DNA of 64,000 nucleotides from Nevskia sp. (GCA_021732745.1 JAKFUK010000003.1:372001-436000), one strand, 5' to 3'. Shown: positions 1 through 8,411, numbered from the stretch's first letter. The notes: a model not told the origin generated them from the letters alone. Made by a program: numbers and translations.

Positions 1-861
<861 letters not shown>

Positions 862-907
862 GGGGTGTCATTGCGCGGAGCGCCGCGAACCGATAAATCT
901 TTCGTCC

Positions 908-1516
908 ATGACGACCGATCTGTTGCCTGACTTCATCCGCGAACATTACGAAGTTCACGAGTCCAAGCACGCCTGCGCGATCCTTTCACAGGATTTCCCG
1001 GCCGAATGGGCCGAGCTTTGCGACGTGCTGAGCCGTTTCCGGCTTTATCGAGGCTGGATCGCCACGGGCGGGGGCAACCGCTCCGAGTTGGCGGCCTGGA
1101 TCGACACCGAATTCGGATGTCACGGCTGGGTCGAGAAACAGTTCGGCACCAGCATCATGGTTGATGGTCAGGTTTCCGAATCGCCGACCCACAAGGTCGA
1201 CTGTTTCAAGAACCGGGTGGCGCTCGAACTGGAATGGAACAACAAGGATCCCTTCTTCGACCGCGACCTCAACAATTTCCGGCTGCTGTTCGATCTGCGC
1301 GCCGTCAGCGTTGGCATCATCATCACGCGCTGTGACGAATTGCAGAACATTTTCAACGAGTTGGGCCGGGGTTCAAGCTTCGGCAACAGCACCACGCACA
1401 TGAGCAAGCTGCTGCCGCGCATCAGGGGCGGTGGCGGTGCAGGCTGCCCGCTGCTGGTGTTCGGAATCTCCCGGACGCTCTACGTCGACGGCGATGCACC
1501 CGCCAGGAACGCTTAA
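908..1516 (+). CDS. BglII/BstYI-family type II restriction endonuclease
   Basis: A 202-residue protein starting at ATG 908. The region around residues 50-140 (WIATGGGNRSELAAWID, then THKVDCFKNRVALELEWNNK, then DLNNFRLLFDLRAVSVGIIITR) is the pattern of the BglII/BstYI endonuclease family (RGATCY or AGATCT cutters). Asp98 and Glu107 are nine residues apart, as in the BglII active site, followed by Leu108-Glu109 where BglII has a Gln at the last position. Convergent with an MT-A70 methyltransferase, sharing four bases at the stop codons, so this is very likely a complete type II system. The exact recognition sequence cannot be read from the protein; GATC-centred is the family expectation. Confidence 0.8.
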   Translation: MTTDLLPDFIREHYEVHESKHACAILSQDFPAEWAELCDVLSRFRLYRGWIATGGGNRSELAAWIDTEFGCHGWVEKQFGTSIMVDGQVSESPTHKVDCFKNRVALELEWNNKDPFFDRDLNNFRLLFDLRAVSVGIIITRCDELQNIFNELGRGSSFGNSTTHMSKLLPRIRGGGGAGCPLLVFGISRTLYVDGDAPARNA

Positions 1517-2178
1517 AACAAGCCGTCCTGCTGTGGATCGGCGGACGATTGCGAGTGATTCGCGTAGGTCGCCCAAGTCGGGAAATAACTCTCCGATTGG
1601 TTGCCCCATACGGTCCAACCCTTGCGGCGCCCGCGCGCGAACATCTCCAGATAAGGCCCGGGGCTGCAGGCTTCGACGATGCCGTAGAACTCGTCGGGCT
1701 TGCGTGAATGCTCGCGTTTCTGGGTCTTGAGAATGTTCACCTGCCGTCGGCCCGGTGCCAGCGTGCGGGCGTTCTTGCCGCGCACGCCAAAGAGCACGAG
1801 TTCGGTGGTGTTGCGGAAGTAGAAGCCGACACCGCGACCGTCCGGCCCGCCGTCCTTGCGGATCTTGTGCCAGACGATGTTCGACTTGTACTCGAAGCCC
1901 CAGGCTTTCAGGGTTTCCAGGCCCTCCGGCAACAGGGCGTTGGGTACCCACAGGTACAAGTGCGCGGTTTCGGCAAGGACTGACGCCACCGGCAGCGCCT
2001 TGATCTCCGCCAGGCTCATCGTTCCGTATCGCGACAGGCGGCGATGCTCGGGCGCGACCTTGCCGGTCCGGTTCTGGAACTGCCAGGGCGGATCGGCCAG
2101 CACGGTGGCGAAGCGCTGCTCGCCGATCTGCCGCAAGAAATCGTCGGATACGTCCGGGGGCGGGGCGAGCGAGGTCAT
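1513..2178 (-). CDS. MT-A70 family adenine-N6 DNA methyltransferase (modification subunit)
   Basis: A 221-residue protein from ATG 2178. It carries the catalytic DPPW motif (VLADPPWQF, about residues 26-34), the W-H-K segment (NIVWHKIRKDG), a FRNTTELVLFGVRGK strand and the distal SRKPDEFYGIVEACSPGPYLEMFAR block typical of MT-A70-type enzymes found in phages and restriction-modification systems. It transfers a methyl group from S-adenosylmethionine to adenine N6. It converges on the restriction nuclease and overlaps it by four bases. Protecting the host against the neighbouring nuclease is the obvious role. The best-studied BglII-type nucleases pair with cytosine-N4 methylases, so this pairing is less standard. 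Confidence 0.85.
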   Translation of the reverse strand: MTSLAPPPDVSDDFLRQIGEQRFATVLADPPWQFQNRTGKVAPEHRRLSRYGTMSLAEIKALPVASVLAETAHLYLWVPNALLPEGLETLKAWGFEYKSNIVWHKIRKDGGPDGRGVGFYFRNTTELVLFGVRGKNARTLAPGRRQVNILKTQKREHSRKPDEFYGIVEACSPGPYLEMFARGRRKGWTVWGNQSESYFPTWATYANHSQSSADPQQDGLF

Positions 2179-2232
2179 CAGCGGATTGTCGGCGGAAAGT
2201 TGTGGCAGTGCCAGCCAGACAGGGGTCTGCGC

Positions 2233-2658
2233 TCAGAACAGCTTCTTGCCCCCACCCAGCAAGCCACCCAGCGCCGACGCCGCACCAGCCAGCCCGTCGC
2301 CACCGCCAACCTGCTGAAGCAACTGCGGCAGCATCGAGGCGAGGCCGTCGGTGGCTTCGGGGGCGCTGACGCCGATCTGCTTGGCGAAATTGCCGATGGC
2401 GCCGGTGCCGAGCACGTCAGCGAGTTTGTCCGGCGCGATGCCGCCGCCGTCACCGGTGCCGCCGCCCAGCAGGCCGCCAAGCAGCGCACCGGCGCCGCCG
2501 CCTTGCAGCAGCGGGCCGATCAGGCCGACGAGGTCGAGTTCGCCGCCGTTCTTCTGGCCGAGCAGTTGGCCGAGCGCGTTGGCGATGGTGTCCGGCGGCA
2601 GGTTCAGGCCGAGTTTCTGGGACAACATCTGGGCACCGATCTTCAGCAGGTCGTTCAT
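2233..2658 (-). CDS. YidB-like DUF937 protein
   Basis: A 141-residue protein starting at ATG 2658. It opens with MNDLLKIGAQMLSQKLGL, contains a Gly/Leu-rich low-complexity centre (GGAGALLGGLLGGG) and the conserved DKLADVLGTGAIGNFAKQ...LASMLPQLLQQV segment near residues 75-120 that marks the YidB/DUF937 family. The family has no established biochemical role; the proteins are small, glycine-rich and probably cytoplasmic. A shorter related-looking protein lies 47 bases upstream on the same strand, so the two may be co-transcribed. Confidence 0.8.
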   Translation of the reverse strand: MNDLLKIGAQMLSQKLGLNLPPDTIANALGQLLGQKNGGELDLVGLIGPLLQGGGAGALLGGLLGGGTGDGGGIAPDKLADVLGTGAIGNFAKQIGVSAPEATDGLASMLPQLLQQVGGGDGLAGAASALGGLLGGGKKLF

Positions 2659-2705
2659 GACAGTTCCGGGGTTGCGGGTGGGAAAGGCAGCGGTGTGAAG
2701 GATGT

Positions 2706-3020
2706 TCAGCGCGGCGGCAGGATCGCCGCCAGCGGGCTGCTGGCGCCACCGTGACGGCCCGGCTCGCCGTCGACCGGGTGCAGGTCCGGCGCGGCGGCGG
2801 GGGCGGCGGTACTGGCGGCGCGGCTGGTCGAGACTCCGAGCAGGCTGCCGATCAGCGCGGCACCGACCCCACTGCGCAGCAGCGGCACCACCAAGGCACC
2901 GAGATCGGGCTTGCCGTCGGGCCGGACGCCGATGACATCGCCGAGCGCGGCCGCAAGACTGGTGTGCCAGATCGTGTCGTCGGCTGCGGACGGCGGCGGG
3001 TCTTTCGGAGTGTCGGTCAT
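2706..3020 (-). CDS. Small DUF937-related protein of unknown function
   Basis: A 104-residue protein from ATG 3020. Its middle (PDLGALVVPLLRSGVGAALIGSLLGV) closely resembles the central segment of the neighbouring YidB-like protein (LDLVGLIGPLLQGGGAGALLGGLLGG). It lacks the C-terminal DUF937 helices and instead ends in an Ala/Pro-rich tail. It may be a degenerate or truncated paralogue produced by tandem duplication. Codon use looks like the neighbours. Translation as a separate protein is plausible but not proven. Confidence 0.55.
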   Translation of the reverse strand: MTDTPKDPPPSAADDTIWHTSLAAALGDVIGVRPDGKPDLGALVVPLLRSGVGAALIGSLLGVSTSRAASTAAPAAAPDLHPVDGEPGRHGGASSPLAAILPPR

Positions 3021-3109
3021 GACGGCAGGGGTCCAAGGATGCGCTTAGCGTCGGCTGACGCGCGCTCCGAGTCAAAACCCGGACTGGCTGGTGTGCCCGC
3101 AGGCGAGCT

Positions 3110-3177
3110 TTGACCCCTGTCCGAAGCCCATGCTAAAAGCGCGAGCCGCCATAAAAATCAACGACATCGACAGGGGT
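3110..3177 (+). promoter_or_regulatory. Upstream region of the actin/H-NOX/kinase operon: candidate sigma70 promoter and inverted repeat
   Basis: TTGACC (3110-3115) and TAAAAG (3134-3139) are 18 bases apart and resemble a sigma70 promoter. Overlapping them is a 9-base inverted repeat, ACCCCTGTC at 3113-3121 and GACAGGGGT at 3169-3177. The right arm contains the AGGGG that serves as ribosome binding site for ATG 3184. If transcription starts further upstream, the arms could pair and hide the ribosome binding site. If it starts at the promoter given here, the left arm is not transcribed and the repeat would more likely be a protein-binding site. Confidence 0.4.
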
Positions 3178-3183
3178 TTCTCC

Positions 3184-4194
3184 ATGCGTATCCTCGCCAC
3201 CGACATCGGCTTCGGCTACACCAAGGCCACCGACGGCCGGATGAGCCAGATTTTCAAAAGCATCGTCGGCGAAGCCAATCCGGGGCAGTTCGCGGAGGCC
3301 GTGCTGCCGTCGCAGGTGGCCACACCGCGCCATTTCGTGATCGACGGGGCCGATGTCTTCGTCGGCGAACTCGCCGAAAGCCAGAGCCGCGGCCGCAGCT
3401 TCACGCTCGACCCGGCGCAGTTCATCCAGAACTACGCGCGCACCCTGGGGCTGGCGGCAATCGCCCCGTACGCCGAGCACGGCGATCCGATCCGCCTGGT
3501 CACCGGGCTGCCGGTGAGCTTCTATCGCAAGCACAAGGACGCGCTGACCACGCAATTGCAGAACCGCCACGCGATCACCATCGTCCAGGCCAATGGCGAG
3601 CGCGAGGAAAAGACGCTCTATATCGAGAAGGTGCGAGTGATCCCGCAGCCGTTCGGTTCGCTGTTCAACCTGATGCTGAACGAAGCCGGAAAAGCGGTGC
3701 AGCAGCGCTTCGTGACCGAAAAGATCGGCGTCATCGACATCGGCTTCCGCACGGCGGATTTCGCGGTGGCCGACAAGACCCGCTATTCGGAGCGCGGCTC
3801 GCTGTCGACCGATTCCGGCATGTCGGTGGCCTTCAACGCCATTGCCGGCGCGCTGCATGAAAAGAGCGGCACCCAGATCGAGCTGTATCGTCTGTACGAG
3901 GCGGTCACCCGCGGCACCATCAAAATTCGCGGCCAGCGTTTCGACGTCACCACACTGGTGCAGCAGGCGTTCCAGCAGCTCGCCGCGCGCATCGCCGTGG
4001 AAGTGAACCGCCTCTGGGCGGACGACTGGGACATTGACTGCATCGTGCTCACCGGCGGCGGCAGCGCCACGCTGGAGCCGTTCCTGAAGCCGCTGTTGCA
4101 GGGCGATGTGCTGGCAATGCCGGTGGATCAGGATGCGCGGCTGAACAATGTCACCGGCTATCTGAAGTACGGCCACCATATCTGGAGCGCCTGA
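3184..4194 (+). CDS. ParM/StbA-like actin-family ATPase
   Basis: 336 residues from ATG 3184. Actin-superfamily nucleotide motifs are visible: phosphate-1 loop ATDIGFGYTKAT near residue 5, TGLPVSFY in subdomain IB, the phosphate-2 loop GVIDIGFRTADFAV around residues 181-194, and the adenosine motif IVLTGGGSATL near residue 285. This matches ParM/StbA-type actin-like proteins, which polymerise to segregate plasmids. Here it stands as the first gene of a chromosomal-looking operon with an H-NOX gene nine bases downstream, and no ParR-type partner is seen nearby. Plasmid partition is therefore unlikely to be its present job. It could form filaments or simply be an ATP-dependent switch. Confidence 0.8.
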   Translation: MRILATDIGFGYTKATDGRMSQIFKSIVGEANPGQFAEAVLPSQVATPRHFVIDGADVFVGELAESQSRGRSFTLDPAQFIQNYARTLGLAAIAPYAEHGDPIRLVTGLPVSFYRKHKDALTTQLQNRHAITIVQANGEREEKTLYIEKVRVIPQPFGSLFNLMLNEAGKAVQQRFVTEKIGVIDIGFRTADFAVADKTRYSERGSLSTDSGMSVAFNAIAGALHEKSGTQIELYRLYEAVTRGTIKIRGQRFDVTTLVQQAFQQLAARIAVEVNRLWADDWDIDCIVLTGGGSATLEPFLKPLLQGDVLAMPVDQDARLNNVTGYLKYGHHIWSA

Positions 4195-4203
4195 GGCCAC
4201 CCG

Positions 4204-4752
4204 ATGAAAGGGATGATGTTCACCGAGTTCCTTGACATGGTCGAAGCCCGTCACGGGCTGGCCGTGAAAGACCGGATCATCCGCGAAGCCGCGCTGCCCA
4301 ACGACGGTGCCTACACCTCGGTCGGCAGCTATCCGCATCAGGAGCTGCTGCGGCTGGCGGGGGCCTTGTCGAACGCCACCGGCGTGCCGACCAGCGATCT
4401 GATGCTGGAATTCGCCGACACTGTGTTCGCGCTGTTCCTGCGCCGCTACAAGCCGATGATCGAAGCGGCGACATCCTGTTTCGCGTTCCTTGAAGGCATC
4501 GAGCATCACATCCATGTCGAAGTGCGCAAGCTCTATCCGGATGCCGAGTTTCCGAGCTTCGACTACCCGTCGCGCGTCGCCGACGTGCTGGTGATGGATT
4601 ACCGCAGCCCGCGGCCAATGGCGAAATTCGCCGAAGGCCTGGTGCTGGCGGCGATTCGCCATTACGGCGAGCCGATCACGATGAGGGTCGAGGACCGCTC
4701 CGACGGTGCCGGCACGGCGGCCCGTTTCACGCTGACCCGGCAGCCGGCGTGA
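4204..4752 (+). CDS. H-NOX haem-dependent nitric oxide sensor
   Basis: 182 residues, the standard length of a stand-alone H-NOX (HNOB) protein. It begins MKGMMFTEFLDMVE. The proximal haem ligand is His104 in HVEVRKLYPDAE (H-x-x-V-x-x-x-Y-P pattern), and the haem-propionate clamp Y-x-S-x-R is YRSPR at residues 133-137. H-NOX proteins bind NO (some also O2) on ferrous haem and regulate a partner kinase or cyclase. Its stop overlaps the start of a histidine kinase gene (GTGA), the usual sign of an H-NOX/kinase pair, so the kinase next door is the expected output. The upstream ParM-like gene is an unusual third member. Confidence 0.92.
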   Translation: MKGMMFTEFLDMVEARHGLAVKDRIIREAALPNDGAYTSVGSYPHQELLRLAGALSNATGVPTSDLMLEFADTVFALFLRRYKPMIEAATSCFAFLEGIEHHIHVEVRKLYPDAEFPSFDYPSRVADVLVMDYRSPRPMAKFAEGLVLAAIRHYGEPITMRVEDRSDGAGTAARFTLTRQPA

Positions 4753-5642
4753 GTCAGGATCCGGCCGAGCTTGATCCCGCGCTGCTGCTGCGCGAACTGG
4801 CGCGCGAAAAATTTGCCCGTCGCGCCGCCGAAGACCTGCTGGAGCAGAAAAGCCTCCAGCTCTACCAGCGCAATCTCGAACTGGAACGCGAGATCGCCAC
4901 CCGTCGCGATACCGAAGCCGCACTGCGCGATCAGGCTGCGGCGCTGGTGCGCTCGAACAGCGATCTGGAGCAGTTCGCCTATGTCGCCAGCCACGATCTG
5001 CAAGCGCCGCTGCGGACCATTTCCGGCTTTTCGCAACTGCTGGTGCGCCGCAATGCAGCACTTCTGGACGCCGAAAGCCAGGAATTCCTGCGTTTCATCG
5101 ACGATGGCACCAAGCGCCTGCACACCTTGATCCAGGACTTGCTGGCCTTTTCGCGGGTCAGCCGCAGCACGCTGACACCGGCCGCAGTCAAGCTTCAGGA
5201 CGTGGTCACGGCGGTCTGCGACCAGCTGCGTTTGTCCTTGCAGGCGGCGTCCGCCGTGGTCGATGCCGCCGGGCTGCCCGAAGTGCTGGCCGATAACACC
5301 CAGATGAGTCTCTTGTTCCAGAACCTGATCGACAACGCTGTCAAGTTCCGCCGCAAGGACGTGGCGCCGCAGGTCCGGATTCGCGGTGAACGCGAGGACA
5401 GCCACTGGCATCTGGTGGTCGAGGACAACGGCATCGGCATTCCCGCCGAGCACGCCGAGCGGGTGTTCACCATCTTCCAGCGCCTGCACCGGGAAACCGA
5501 ATACGCCGGCACCGGTATCGGGCTGCCGATCTGCAAGAAGATCGTCGAGCGGCGCGGCGGCACCATCGAAGCGGCAGCAGCCGTCGGCCATCCCGGCACC
5601 GCGTTCCATATCCGCTTTCCGGTGTTGCCGCCGCCGCAGTGA
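4749..5642 (+). CDS. Soluble sensor histidine kinase partnered with H-NOX
   Basis: 297 residues from a GTG start at 4749 that overlaps the H-NOX stop by four bases. Residues 1-70 form a charged helical region likely to be a coiled coil. The dimerisation/phosphoacceptor helix carries His82 in YVASHDLQAPLRTI. The ATPase domain shows the N box (LIDNAVKF), G1 (VVEDNGIGIP) and G2 (GTGIGLPICKKIV). There is no membrane segment and no own sensor domain, so it presumably takes its input from H-NOX in the cytoplasm. No response regulator is encoded within the visible neighbourhood, so the phosphotransfer partner must lie elsewhere. Confidence 0.9.
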   Translation: MSQDPAELDPALLLRELAREKFARRAAEDLLEQKSLQLYQRNLELEREIATRRDTEAALRDQAAALVRSNSDLEQFAYVASHDLQAPLRTISGFSQLLVRRNAALLDAESQEFLRFIDDGTKRLHTLIQDLLAFSRVSRSTLTPAAVKLQDVVTAVCDQLRLSLQAASAVVDAAGLPEVLADNTQMSLLFQNLIDNAVKFRRKDVAPQVRIRGEREDSHWHLVVEDNGIGIPAEHAERVFTIFQRLHRETEYAGTGIGLPICKKIVERRGGTIEAAAAVGHPGTAFHIRFPVLPPPQ

Positions 5643-5651
5643 GCCGCGCGC

Positions 5652-5975
5652 TCAGCGCAACGCGGCGATCGACACCGTCAGCTGTACCCGCTCGGATTTC
5701 TGGAGCGCGCTGATCACGCCGAAAAGATTGGCCGAGCTGGGATTGCCCTGCGGACTGAACATGCGGTGCAGACTTTTCGAGGGCGTGCCGATCGCCAGCG
5801 CCAGGCCTTCGAACCCAAGGGTGGCGTTGATGTAGTCGCGCAATACCGACTTGCCGAGCGCCAGATCGCCTTCCAGCAGCGCTTCGACCGCTTCACGCAG
5901 CAAGGCGTGGCGGAATTCGGGGTCGGCCTGGGCGCGGGCACGCACCGTGTCATTGAAGCTTCGTGTCAGTGCCAT
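5652..5975 (-). CDS. HigA-like HTH antitoxin of a RelE-family toxin-antitoxin pair
   Basis: 107 residues from ATG 5975. AGGAG lies about 11 bases upstream, which favours this start over an in-frame GTG at 5987 that abuts the same AGGAG. The sequence MALTRSFNDTVRARAQADPEFRHALLREAVEALLEGD followed by a helix-turn-helix (LALAIGTPSKSLHRMF) is that of HigA-like antitoxins that partner RelE/HigB toxins. It begins inside the toxin's last codons, so the two genes are translationally coupled, toxin first. Expected roles: neutralise the toxin and autoregulate the operon. Confidence 0.8.
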   Translation of the reverse strand: MALTRSFNDTVRARAQADPEFRHALLREAVEALLEGDLALGKSVLRDYINATLGFEGLALAIGTPSKSLHRMFSPQGNPSSANLFGVISALQKSERVQLTVSIAALR

Positions 5976-6351
5976 GTGCGTTCGCACTCCTGTTGCACCG
6001 GTAATCTCGCCAAGTCCGCTTCGCAGCTTTGATCGCCTTCGCCTGATCCCTTTTTGCGCTACCGCCGAGCAGCACGACCAGCCTCACGCCATCACGGCCG
6101 AAATAGATGCGATATCCCGGCCCCCAGTCGATCTTCTTCTCGAACACGCCTTCGCCGACCGGCTCGACATTCGAGAAATTGCCCAGTTCGATGCGCTTCA
6201 GATGCACCGCGACTTTCGCCGCCGCCGTTGCGTCGAGGCGCTGGAACCATGAGCCGAAGGCAGATTGACCGCGTTCATCCAGGTACTCGCGCAAATCGAT
6301 GGTAACACTTGCGTTACCAAAAATAGCAACAGAGTCCGTTCTGTCCGACAT
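5950..6351 (-). CDS. RelE/HigB-family toxin (phage-derived Gp49-like)
   Basis: 133 residues from ATG 6351, chosen because GGAGGAG lies a few bases upstream; a further in-frame ATG at 6429 has no such signal. The RelE-fold core is REYLDERGQSAFGSWFQRLD, then IELGNFSNVEPVGEGVFEKKI, GPGYRIYFGRDG and the terminal LLGGSAKRDQAKAIKAAKR. This K(R)DQ..DI.KA pattern is typical of the HigB/Gp49-like subgroup, ribosome-dependent mRNA interferases. Order toxin then antitoxin is the higBA arrangement. The C-terminus (CNRSANAHGTDTKLQ) is a little longer than usual because it runs through the antitoxin's start. Confidence 0.82.
   Translation of the reverse strand: MSDRTDSVAIFGNASVTIDLREYLDERGQSAFGSWFQRLDATAAAKVAVHLKRIELGNFSNVEPVGEGVFEKKIDWGPGYRIYFGRDGVRLVVLLGGSAKRDQAKAIKAAKRTWRDYRCNRSANAHGTDTKLQ
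6301..6318. repeat. Perfect inverted repeat inside the toxin 5' coding region
   Basis: GGTAAC-ACTTGC-GTTACC: two perfect 6-base arms with a 6-base centre, about 33-50 bases inside the toxin start. It could be the binding site for the HigA-like antitoxin, which normally represses its own operon from a palindrome near the start. The location within the coding region is unusual, so a coding coincidence remains possible. Confidence 0.35.
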
Positions 6352-6463
6352 TCCCCGCTCCTCCGTGAGCATGGCCACGGTTAGACTGTGCTGCGCGTGA
6401 TCTACCCGAATCAAGCGGGCTGACACCAACCCGCTGGCGCGTCACCCCCTTTTTTCCTACTCT

Positions 6464-6477
6464 TGAACACTCGTTCA
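6464..6477. promoter_or_regulatory. Candidate TetR-type operator upstream of the aldehyde dehydrogenase
   Basis: TGAAC-ACTC-GTTCA is a perfect palindrome 47 bases upstream of the aldehyde dehydrogenase start, in a short AT-containing stretch (TCTTGAACACTCGTTCACGA) that follows a T-rich run. Sites of this shape are bound by TetR-family regulators of lipid or aldehyde metabolism. No regulator gene is adjacent, so this is only a candidate. Confidence 0.3.
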
Positions 6478-6523
6478 CGAATACCGCTCGCGTCGCGCGC
6501 GGCTGCAACCACGGAGTCAAGCC

Positions 6524-7999
6524 ATGAGCACGGTCGTTTCCTATCTTCCGAATTCGGGCCCGACGACGGTTCAGTCGCAGTTCCAATCCCAGGTCAGCGA
6601 CGCCGAAATCCGCCGCATCTTCGATGCCCAGCGCGCTACCGCCCTGCGCCTGCGCACCTCCACCGCCGCCGAGCGCATCGCCAAGATCCGGAAGCTGCGC
6701 GATGCCCTGATGGCGCGCCGCGAAGAACTGATCACCGCCGGTTACGCCGATTTCAAGAAGCCGCCGGCCGAAGTCGAGCTGACCGAGCTGCTGCCGGTGG
6801 TCTGCGAAGCCAACGACGCGATGCGCCACATCAAGAAGTGGATGAAGGCGACCAAGGTCTGGCCGTCGCGCATGACCTTCGGTCTCAAGGCCTGGGTGCA
6901 GTACGAGCCGAAGGGCCGGTCCTTGATCATCTCGCCGTGGAACTACCCGGTGAACCTGACGTTCTGCCCGCTGGTATCGGCGATTGCCGCCGGCAACACG
7001 GCGATCCTGAAACCTTCCGAAATGACGCCGCATCTGTCGGCGCTGATGGTCAAGATCGTCAAGGACATCTTCACCGAGGACGAAGTGGCGATCTTCGAGG
7101 GCGACGCTGCGGTGTCGACCACGCTGCTGAGCCTGCCGTTCGACCACATCTTCTTCACCGGCTCGCCTGCGATCGGCAAGGTGGTGATGGGGGCCGCCGC
7201 CAAGCATTTGACCAGCTGCACGCTGGAACTCGGCGGCAAGAGCCCGACCATCGTCGACGCCACGGCTGATCTCAAGCTCGCTGCCCAGAACATTCTCTGG
7301 GGCAAGTTCACCAACAACGGTCAGACCTGCATCGCGCCGGACCATGTGTTCGTCCATGCCTCGGTCAAGGACGAGTTCGTGCGCCAGTGCAAGGCGGTGC
7401 TCGATTCGACCTACGGCGCCGATGCCCGTGCCCAGCAGGCCAGCCCGTTCCTGGCTCGCATCGTCAACGAGCGCCACACGGCACGCATCAAGGGCTTGCT
7501 CGATGACGCCACCGCCAAGGGCGCGAAAGTGCTCACGGGTGGTGCTGTCGACAGTGCCGACTGCTACATCGCCCCGACGCTGATCGAGAACATCCCGGCC
7601 GACGCGCGGATCATGTCCGAGGAAATCTTCGGGCCGCTGCTGCCGATCGTCACCTTCAACCAGATCGGTGAAGTGATCGACCGCATCAACGCCGATCCCA
7701 AGCCGCTGGCGCTGTACATCTGGAGCAAGGACGACGCCGCGATCGACAAGGTGCTGAAGCAGACCTCGGCCGGCGGCACCTGCATCAACCACACGGTTGT
7801 CCACTTCCTGCACGGCAACCTGCCGTTCGGCGGCGTCAACAACTCCGGCATCGGTCGCGCCCACGGCCTCTATGGTTTTCGCGATTTCTCGCACGAGCGC
7901 GCCGTGGTCCGCACCCAGATCATGCTGGCCAAGATGTTCTTCCCGCCGTACAACGACAAGATGCGCAAGATCATCAACATCCTGCTGAAGACGGTCTGA
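6524..7999 (+). CDS. Class-3-like NAD(P)-dependent aldehyde dehydrogenase
   Basis: 491 residues. Motifs: cofactor region IISPWNYPVNL and ILKPSEMTPHLS, TGSPAIGKVVM, the general-base Glu in LELGGKSPTIV, and the catalytic Cys in NNGQTCIAPDHV. The C-terminal end (RKIINILLKTV) is hydrophobic/amphipathic, a feature of class-3 (ALDH3/AlkH/coniferyl-type) enzymes that associate with membranes. It oxidises aldehydes, probably fatty or aromatic, to acids. Transcribed divergently from the toxin-antitoxin pair. The N-terminal 30 residues are not conserved in type; no other start has better support than ATG 6524. Confidence 0.88.
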   Translation: MSTVVSYLPNSGPTTVQSQFQSQVSDAEIRRIFDAQRATALRLRTSTAAERIAKIRKLRDALMARREELITAGYADFKKPPAEVELTELLPVVCEANDAMRHIKKWMKATKVWPSRMTFGLKAWVQYEPKGRSLIISPWNYPVNLTFCPLVSAIAAGNTAILKPSEMTPHLSALMVKIVKDIFTEDEVAIFEGDAAVSTTLLSLPFDHIFFTGSPAIGKVVMGAAAKHLTSCTLELGGKSPTIVDATADLKLAAQNILWGKFTNNGQTCIAPDHVFVHASVKDEFVRQCKAVLDSTYGADARAQQASPFLARIVNERHTARIKGLLDDATAKGAKVLTGGAVDSADCYIAPTLIENIPADARIMSEEIFGPLLPIVTFNQIGEVIDRINADPKPLALYIWSKDDAAIDKVLKQTSAGGTCINHTVVHFLHGNLPFGGVNNSGIGRAHGLYGFRDFSHERAVVRTQIMLAKMFFPPYNDKMRKIINILLKTV

Positions 8000-8033
8000 A
8001 CTCCAGCCCGTTCCAGCAGTCCATCGCCTGACC

Positions 8034-8402
8034 ATGACCCGTCGCCTCGCCCTTTCACTGCTCACCGTGCTCGCCCTGCTCTGGCAGGGTGCGGCGTCGG
8101 CGGCGATGGGCGCGGCGATGGTGCTGCCGCCGCCTGCCATCGAATCGGCTGCTGAAATGCCCTGCCACGACATGGCGGGCATGGATGAGGCTGACGGCGA
8201 TCACCGGCTGACACAGGACTGCTGCGGCAGCGGCAGTCACTGCGTCTGCGCCGCTGCCTGCGGTACTGCGGCGCTGCCGGGCACCGGCTTCACGTTGAAC
8301 CTGCTGCCCAGTCCCGATGTGAAGGCACGCGCGATCATCGCCGTGCTGCGCGATACCGCCCCGCCGCACCCATTCCGACCTCCGATCGTGTCCGCCGTCT
8401 GA
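8034..8402 (+). CDS. CopL-like secreted Cys/His/Met-rich copper-associated protein
   Basis: 122 residues. It has a signal peptide (MTRRLALSLLTVLALLWQGA, cleavage near ASA-AM) followed by a metal-ligand-rich stretch: MPCHDMAGMDEADGDH, then DCCGSGSHCVCAAAC. It ends HPFRPPIVSAV. The order of a signal peptide, H/M box, C-cluster and RPPI terminus is that of the CopL family of small regulators/metal-binding proteins found in front of copper resistance genes. Its position directly upstream of cusCBA supports a role in copper response. Family assignment is from sequence style; function in this organism is inferred. Confidence 0.7.
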   Translation: MTRRLALSLLTVLALLWQGAASAAMGAAMVLPPPAIESAAEMPCHDMAGMDEADGDHRLTQDCCGSGSHCVCAAACGTAALPGTGFTLNLLPSPDVKARAIIAVLRDTAPPHPFRPPIVSAV

Positions 8403-8411
8403 CGCCAATGC

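Noticed and set aside
3184..4194. ParM-like gene as evidence of an integrated plasmid
   Set aside because: No replication gene, ParR, parC-like iterons or integrase is nearby; the surrounding genes look chromosomal.
3133..5061. Very long open frame antisense to the ParM-like/H-NOX/kinase genes
   Set aside because: It is a by-product of GC-rich codon bias; it has no domain, crosses three good genes, and its amino acid composition (His/Arg/Gln/Asp-rich) is typical of antisense frames.
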